Assembly: GCA_003221985.1 (NCBI GenBank)
Contig: QHUQ01000161.1
Location: forward strand, 1-11,410
Source: Gemmatimonadota bacterium
GTDB taxonomy: Bacteria; Gemmatimonadota; Gemmatimonadetes; Gemmatimonadales; GWC2-71-9
Direction of reading: 5' to 3'
Length of the DNA stretch: 11,410 bases
The notes under the pieces: model-generated
Told to the model about the DNA's origin: nothing
The model's database searches: none
What the model saw: only the letters and a program-made list of their open reading frames with translations
Shown here: piece by piece, positions 7,890-11,410 of the stretch
How the letters are laid out: each line of letters starts with the position of its first letter
How positions within the stretch are numbered: position 1 is the first letter of the stretch
Position numbers and translations under genes: made by a program

Positions 7890-8129
7890 ATGACCGTCAC
7901 GATTGAATACTGCGTCATCTGAAACTACGAGCCTCGGGCCACCGGTCTGGCGGCCGAGATCCGCGATGCCTACCCGCATGCCGAAGTGCGGTTAATCCAA
8001 TCCTCAGGCGGCGTCTTTGAAGTAGAGGCCGACGGAAGCCGCGTCTTTTCCAAGAAAGCCCTGAAGCGCCATGCCGAGCCCGGTGAAGTGGTGCGGTTGA
8101 TTCGCGAGAGGGCTGCCGGCACGCGGTGA
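7890..8129 (+). CDS. SelW/Rdx-family selenoprotein; in-frame TGA at codon 11 read as selenocysteine
   Basis: Read through the TGA at 7920-7922, this frame encodes 79 residues beginning MTVTIEYCVI-Sec-NYEPRA. That is the N-terminus of the SelT/SelW/SelH (Rdx) family: beta strand, CxxC or CxxU redox motif (Cys8, Sec11), then a helix. The middle carries the family-like SSGGVFEVEADG and VFSKKA, and the tail is a helix (GEVVRLIRERAAG). Family members are small thioredoxin-fold proteins of about 75-100 residues thought to act in thiol redox chemistry; the substrate is not known here. The only in-frame stop before 8127 is the TGA at the catalytic position. A SECIS-like hairpin follows it, and the ORF ends exactly in a 4-nt overlap with pfkA. 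An in-frame ATG at 7863 would add nine residues not typical of the family. No SD precedes either start. The alternative is a recent pseudogene or a base error (TGC/TGT to TGA), which I think less likely. Confidence 0.85.
7933..7958 (+). promoter_or_regulatory. Bacterial SECIS-like stem-loop in the selenoprotein coding region
   Basis: It begins 10 nt after the TGA. The lower stem CTCGG/CCGAG (7933-7937 with 7954-7958) is followed by a bulged G in the 5' arm, CC/GG, an A-C mismatch, CC/GG, and the apical loop GGUCU (7944-7948). As I recall, the E. coli fdhF SECIS has the same features: a 5'-arm bulge and a GGUCU-type loop whose G-U contacts SelB, at about positions 23-24 from the UGA. Here the G-U falls at 26-27. 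Confidence 0.6.
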
Positions 8130-9193
8130 GACTTGCCATCTCCACCGGCGGCGGCGATGCGCCCGGACTGAATGCCGTCATCCGTGCCGCCGTACTCACG
8201 GCGGTGCATCGCGGGTGGGAGTGCGTCGGCATCAAGCGCGGGTTCGGGAGTCTGCTCGGCGAGGGCGAGCTGATGCCCCTCGGGCCGCAGGAAGTCCGCG
8301 GCATTACCCACCTCGGCGGCACTATCCTCGGGACATCGAATCGCGGTAATCCTCTCAAATGGCGCGTGCAGCGGCCCGACGGCTCCTGGGAGGAGCGCGA
8401 CCGCACGCAGGAGCTCTTCGAATCCGTTCGGGCGAATCGCCTCGATGCCTTGATCGCGATCGGCGGCGAGGGGACGCTCGGCATCGTCCACACGCTGTGG
8501 CAGAAGGGCCTGCCCGTCGTCGGTGTGCCCAAGACGATCGACAACGACGTCGGTGCCACGGTCGCGACGTTCGGATTCGATACCGCGGTCGCCACTGCAA
8601 CGGACGCCATCGACAAAGTGCACTCGACCGCGGAGAGTCACGAGCGGGTGATGGTCGTCGAGGTCATGGGCCGCAACGCGGGTTTCATCGCGCTCCACGC
8701 GGGTCTCGCCGGATCCGCCGACGTGATCCTGATTCCCGAAATCCCGTTCGACATCGACAGGGTCTGCGACAAGATCCGGCGGCGCGAAGCGGAGGGCAGG
8801 CATTTCAGCATTGTGGTGGCCGCGGAGGGTGCGGTCCCAAAAGGCGGCGCGGTGTCGCTGATCGATCCCGCGCACGAACGGCTCGGCGGCATCGCCGACA
8901 AAGTGGCCCACTCGATCGAGCAGATGACGGGGAAAGAGACGCGCTCGCTCGTGTTGGGACATCTGCAGCGGGGCGGCAGCCCCACGACGTTCGATCGGCT
9001 GCTCGCGCTGCGGTTCGGCGCCGCGGCAGTGCGCCTGGTTGCCGAGCGACAGTTCGGCATGATGGTCGCCTTGCAGCCGCCGCGCATCGTTGCCGTCCCC
9101 CTGGCGGAGGCGATCGCGACGCCGCGGCGCGTGCCGCTCGACTCCGACACCATTACGACCGCGAGAGATCTGGGAATCAGCTTCGGAGACTGA
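8126..9193 (+). CDS. pfkA: 6-phosphofructokinase (PFK group III type, predicted ATP-dependent)
   Basis: This 355-residue cytoplasmic enzyme phosphorylates fructose 6-phosphate to fructose 1,6-bisphosphate in glycolysis. Visible motifs in order: STGGGDAPGLNA at 6-17 (nucleotide/phosphate loop), GGEGTLG at 113-119, PKTIDND at 135-141 with catalytic Asp139, MGRNAG at 181-186, AAEGA at 232-236 and LGHLQRGGSP at 278-287 (sugar phosphate binding). Gly116 (E. coli Gly104 position) together with Lys136 (E. coli Gly124 position) is the combination of actinobacterial-type ATP-PFKs. PPi-dependent relatives have Asp at the first site, so ATP use is predicted but not certain. Length and motifs are complete. 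The start is GTG at 8126, giving a GTGA overlap with the stop of the selenoprotein gene. The only SD-like sequence (GAGAGGG, 8106-8112) is 13 nt away, so translation probably depends on the upstream ORF. No clear terminator follows. Confidence 0.95.
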   Translation: MRLAISTGGGDAPGLNAVIRAAVLTAVHRGWECVGIKRGFGSLLGEGELMPLGPQEVRGITHLGGTILGTSNRGNPLKWRVQRPDGSWEERDRTQELFESVRANRLDALIAIGGEGTLGIVHTLWQKGLPVVGVPKTIDNDVGATVATFGFDTAVATATDAIDKVHSTAESHERVMVVEVMGRNAGFIALHAGLAGSADVILIPEIPFDIDRVCDKIRRREAEGRHFSIVVAAEGAVPKGGAVSLIDPAHERLGGIADKVAHSIEQMTGKETRSLVLGHLQRGGSPTTFDRLLALRFGAAAVRLVAERQFGMMVALQPPRIVAVPLAEAIATPRRVPLDSDTITTARDLGISFGD

Positions 9194-9326
9194 GCGGACA
9201 GCTGTATCCACTGACGGACACTCCCCCGGATCCGGCCCTATCTCGCATTACATTGACAGCACATCACTTACGGGCATTGCCGAGCGTGGCACGGCTCTTC
9301 CTTATAGACACGACAAGGAGGCAGCC

Positions 9327-9602
9327 ATGAAACGCATGCTCATTCTCGTCGGACTGTTGTTTGGTCTCGCTACAGGCGGCGCCAGCGCTCAAACCAGGGT
9401 TGGCGTCTCTTTGAGTTTCGGAGACCCGTACTTCGCCGGTCAGGTGGTTATCGGCCGGCCCTACTACTATCGACCGTACTATCACCGATACGCTCAGCCC
9501 TACTACTATCGCTACTACCCTGCCCCAATCATCGTCCTGGGTCCGCGCTACTACGCGCGACCGCATCGGTATCACGCACGCCGCTATCATCGCGGCTGGT
9601 AG
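9327..9602 (+). CDS. Small secreted Tyr/Arg/His-rich protein of unknown function
   Basis: This is a 91-residue protein. Residues 1-22 are a clear signal peptide (MKR, a Leu-rich core, ending ASAQ). The mature part starts with a short beta-like stretch (TRVGVSLSFGDPYFAG) and then becomes extremely biased: 16 Tyr in the last 58 residues, in YYY and YY clusters separated by Arg, His and Pro (RPYYYRPYYHRY), ending HARRYHRGW. No enzyme motif is visible. Similar low-complexity exported proteins are common and mostly uncharacterised; surface, wall or metal/heme interaction roles are only guesses. The start is firm: AAGGAGG (9315-9321) lies 5 nt before the ATG, the best ribosome binding site in the window. 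It stands alone between a 133-nt gap after pfkA and a strong terminator, suggesting its own short transcript. I saw no convincing promoter in the gap. Confidence 0.85.
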   Translation: MKRMLILVGLLFGLATGGASAQTRVGVSLSFGDPYFAGQVVIGRPYYYRPYYHRYAQPYYYRYYPAPIIVLGPRYYARPHRYHARRYHRGW

Positions 9603-9619
9603 GGGACGTCGAATAGGCT

Positions 9620-9658
9620 GGAGGCGCCGGTTCACCGGCGCCTCCCTTCTTTTTCTAT
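9620..9658 (+). terminator. Strong intrinsic terminator after the Tyr-rich gene
   Basis: A perfect 11-bp stem pairs 9620-9630 (GGAGGCGCCGG) with 9635-9645 (CCGGCGCCTCC) around a TTCA tetraloop. It is followed by a T-rich tail (CTTCTTTTTCTAT). It starts 18 nt after the stop codon. Confidence 0.93.
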
Positions 9659-9661
9659 ATT
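9656..9661 (+). promoter_or_regulatory. Candidate -10 element for a leaderless helicase transcript
   Basis: TATATT matches the -10 consensus at five of six positions and ends 6 nt before the GTG at 9668, so transcription would begin at about the start codon. It abuts the terminator T-run. The -35 position would fall inside the terminator stem and shows no TTGACA-like match. Confidence 0.35.
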
Positions 9662-9667
9662 CCAGCA

Positions 9668-11410
9668 GTGCGCATATCCCGCGATCATTTCCTTCCCCCC
9701 GACCCCCAGGCATTTCTCGCTGCCGAACCAGCCACCGGCCGCGTCATCGTCATCGCACCGACTCGAGCTGCCTGTGAGACGATCGAGTTGGCGCTGGGAC
9801 TGAAGTTGGAAACGCTGCTCGAGCGGGAGCACGGAGAGGACATTCGCCGGCTGGCGGGCTCCGGTCAGGGCTTTGGCATCGTGGCGGGCACGGGCACGGG
9901 GAAAACGCTTGCGATCCGGACGATGGCGGAAACCGTCCTGAAGGCGCCGCTCAAGGTGGGCGTGGTGAATCGCGAACGCGAAGCGACGCCCGAGACGCCG
10001 ACCTGGAACGTCGTCATCGTCACGACAGGCATTGCGCGGCGGTGGTTCCAGGATGGTCTGATCACCGCCCAGGACACGCTGGTCGTCGACGAAATCCATC
10101 AGACGTCCGCCGAGATGGAGCTCTGTCTCGCGCTGGGCAAGCGCGCGCGCTGCCGCTTCATCTGGCTCTCGGCGACGGTCGACCCGAGCTTTTACTCGGC
10201 ATACCTCGCCTCCGCCCAAGTCCTGGAGACGCGTGCCTTCGATCCCGCCAAGGCTGCGCAGGTGAACGTTCTGGCGGAGCAGCCGCTCGAGTTCTTGAAC
10301 GATCGTTTCATGAAGAGGGTCACCCGAGAGCGGCGCGGCGTGGCGGTATTCGTGCCCACCCGCGCCGAAGTTGAACAGATCGCGAAGGAGCTCGGCGACC
10401 GCTGGCCCAACCTCGCGACAGCCTTTTACCATGGCGGCGAGCCGATTCGCGTCATTCGTCCTTTTCTTGACGGTTTGGTCAAACGTCCCTTTCTCCTGGC
10501 GATGACGGCGGCGGGCCAATCGGCGCTCAATATCCGCGGTTTGGACACGGTGGTCATTTACGATGCCCGCTACACGAACGTCGTTGAGCGCGGCAAGAAC
10601 GTGCTGACGCGGGCGTACCTGGGTGCCAACGAGATTCTGCAGATGGCGGGTCGGGTCCATGGCCGCGTCCAGCACGGTGAGGTCTACATCCTCAGTGACC
10701 GGGACCTGGTATTCGAAGACCTCCGCCCCACCGCCCCCGAATTCCAGCTGGCCGGCGACGCGGAGCGGGTCGCGATCACATGCGCGGCAATCGGCGTGGA
10801 TGCGGCGGAGCTCGATTTGCCGGTCCCGCTCGATCGGCGGGCCTATCGCGACAGCGTCGAGCTCCTCACGGAACGCGGGCTGATAGAGCACGGCCGTCTA
10901 ACGACTTACGGCCGCGATGTTGAAGCGATGCCGGTGGAACGTCCCTGGGGCGAGCTGCTCTATCACGCGGAGCCACCGCTCGTACCGCTCGTCGCTGTTG
11001 CGTCGAACATCGAGTCGCTGCACCGCATGACGCGCGAGGAGCGGCAACTGGGAGGGTTGATCGTCCCGGGCTCCGATCACATCACGGCCTACAACGTCTA
11101 CGCCGAGGCCGTCAACAAGCATGGGTATCTGGGCGAGGTGTATGGCCTGCCGCGGCATCTCTTTCGCGAAGGCGACATCGAGCGCTGGGCGGAGGAGCGT
11201 GGCGTGCTCGTTAAGGCGATCGAAGACATCGCCCTGGGGACGGCCTCGGTCTATCGCCAACTCGACGTGCCTCTCCCCGCGAAGTTGGCCTATGGAGACC
11301 GGAAGACGCTCGAGCTTTTTGCTGACCTTTTGGCCAAGATCATGCCATTCGACCTCGTGATCGACGAACAGACGGCGGACGGGCGCGAGGCGCGTGTAAG
11401 CCGCAGTTCG
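9668..11410 (+). CDS. DEAH/DEIH-type superfamily 2 ATP-dependent helicase, C-terminus cut by window edge
   Basis: There are 581 open codons from GTG at 9668 to the window end with no stop. Helicase motifs in order: Walker A GTGTGKT at 74-80, DEIH at 141-144, SAT at 168-170, MTAAGQSALNIRG at 279-291 (motif V position) and QMAGRVHGR at 325-333 (motif VI, with the arginine-finger arginines). After the two RecA-like folds comes a winged-helix-like part (LLTERGLIEHGRLTTYGRD), then a ratchet/HA2-like part (SDHITAYNVYAEAVNKHGYL). This order is that of DEAH/RHA-type RNA helicases such as bacterial HrpA and HrpB. It would unwind RNA or remodel ribonucleoprotein at the cost of ATP; the substrate cannot be read from the sequence. 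The 73 residues before Walker A include a VIVIAPTRAACETIELAL segment that I cannot assign. GTG is the first possible start after an in-frame TAG at 9614. No SD is present, and a terminator separates it from the gene before. Confidence 0.88.
   Translation, partial: MRISRDHFLPPDPQAFLAAEPATGRVIVIAPTRAACETIELALGLKLETLLEREHGEDIRRLAGSGQGFGIVAGTGTGKTLAIRTMAETVLKAPLKVGVVNREREATPETPTWNVVIVTTGIARRWFQDGLITAQDTLVVDEIHQTSAEMELCLALGKRARCRFIWLSATVDPSFYSAYLASAQVLETRAFDPAKAAQVNVLAEQPLEFLNDRFMKRVTRERRGVAVFVPTRAEVEQIAKELGDRWPNLATAFYHGGEPIRVIRPFLDGLVKRPFLLAMTAAGQSALNIRGLDTVVIYDARYTNVVERGKNVLTRAYLGANEILQMAGRVHGRVQHGEVYILSDRDLVFEDLRPTAPEFQLAGDAERVAITCAAIGVDAAELDLPVPLDRRAYRDSVELLTERGLIEHGRLTTYGRDVEAMPVERPWGELLYHAEPPLVPLVAVASNIESLHRMTREERQLGGLIVPGSDHITAYNVYAEAVNKHGYLGEVYGLPRHLFREGDIERWAEERGVLVKAIEDIALGTASVYRQLDVPLPAKLAYGDRKTLELFADLLAKIMPFDLVIDEQTADGREARVSRSS

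Noticed and set aside
7920..7922. TGA read as a true stop, making the small ORF a pseudogene
   Set aside because: The TGA sits precisely at the Sec/Cys position of the family motif, is followed by a SECIS-like hairpin, and the rest of the frame is intact to the pfkA overlap. Still formally possible.
7970..9211. Long minus-strand open frame covering the selenoprotein and pfkA
   Set aside because: It is antisense to a phosphofructokinase with all motifs intact, and its translation is Arg/Asp/His-rich without domains.
9226..9235. CCGGATCCGG palindrome between pfkA and the Tyr-rich gene
   Set aside because: It is short, GC-rich, single copy and has no T-run; not enough to call an operator or terminator.
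9253..9258. Perfect TTGACA as a promoter for the Tyr-rich gene
   Set aside because: No -10-like hexamer lies 16-18 nt downstream, so I do not call a promoter from the -35 match alone.
9632..10891. Long minus-strand open frame opposite the helicase
   Set aside because: The plus frame has ordered helicase motifs I to VI. The minus frame has none and would run into the terminator stem.

Overview
The window is a GC-rich piece of a Gram-negative-type bacterial chromosome. Several products carry outer-envelope signatures: two OmpA-family proteins with thrombospondin type-3 repeats, a lipoprotein with a lipobox, and a secreted S9 peptidase. Base composition, the OmpA/TSP-3 style and the class of phosphofructokinase fit a soil-type lineage such as Gemmatimonadota. 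That placement is an inference and no marker gene here proves it.

Minus strand, 7835 down to 1: a four-gene run starts with a membrane-anchored GAF plus methyl-accepting-type signalling protein (7835-5730). Next comes a kelch/IPT lipoprotein whose start overlaps the previous stop (5743-4256), then two tandem OmpA/TSP-3 paralogs (4204-2759 and 2744-1047) only 14 nt apart. A GC-rich hairpin with a short T-run (about 971-1007) closes the unit. Below it, a new gene (939 to beyond position 1) encodes the N-terminal part of a secreted S9-family peptidase; its catalytic domain lies outside the window.

Plus strand, 7890-9193: a divergent pair. The first gene is a 79-residue SelW/Rdx-family protein with an in-frame TGA at codon 11, exactly at the second redox position of the CxxC/CxxU motif. 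A SECIS-like hairpin with a GGUCU loop follows that TGA. Its true stop overlaps the GTG start of a 6-phosphofructokinase by 4 nt. This selenoprotein and its coupling to phosphofructokinase are the most interesting part of the window, and ordinary gene calling would miss the small gene.

Plus strand, 9327-11410: a small secreted Tyr/Arg/His-rich protein (9327-9602) is followed by a near-perfect intrinsic terminator (9620-9658). Then comes a DEAH/DEIH-type ATP-dependent helicase with winged-helix and ratchet-like regions (GTG at 9668), which runs off the right edge.

Genes that begin transcription units after a gap (the signalling protein, the SelW-like protein, the helicase) have no Shine-Dalgarno sequence and may be leaderless. 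The OmpA genes and the Tyr-rich gene have clear SD sequences. No tRNA, rRNA, CRISPR array or insertion sequence was seen.
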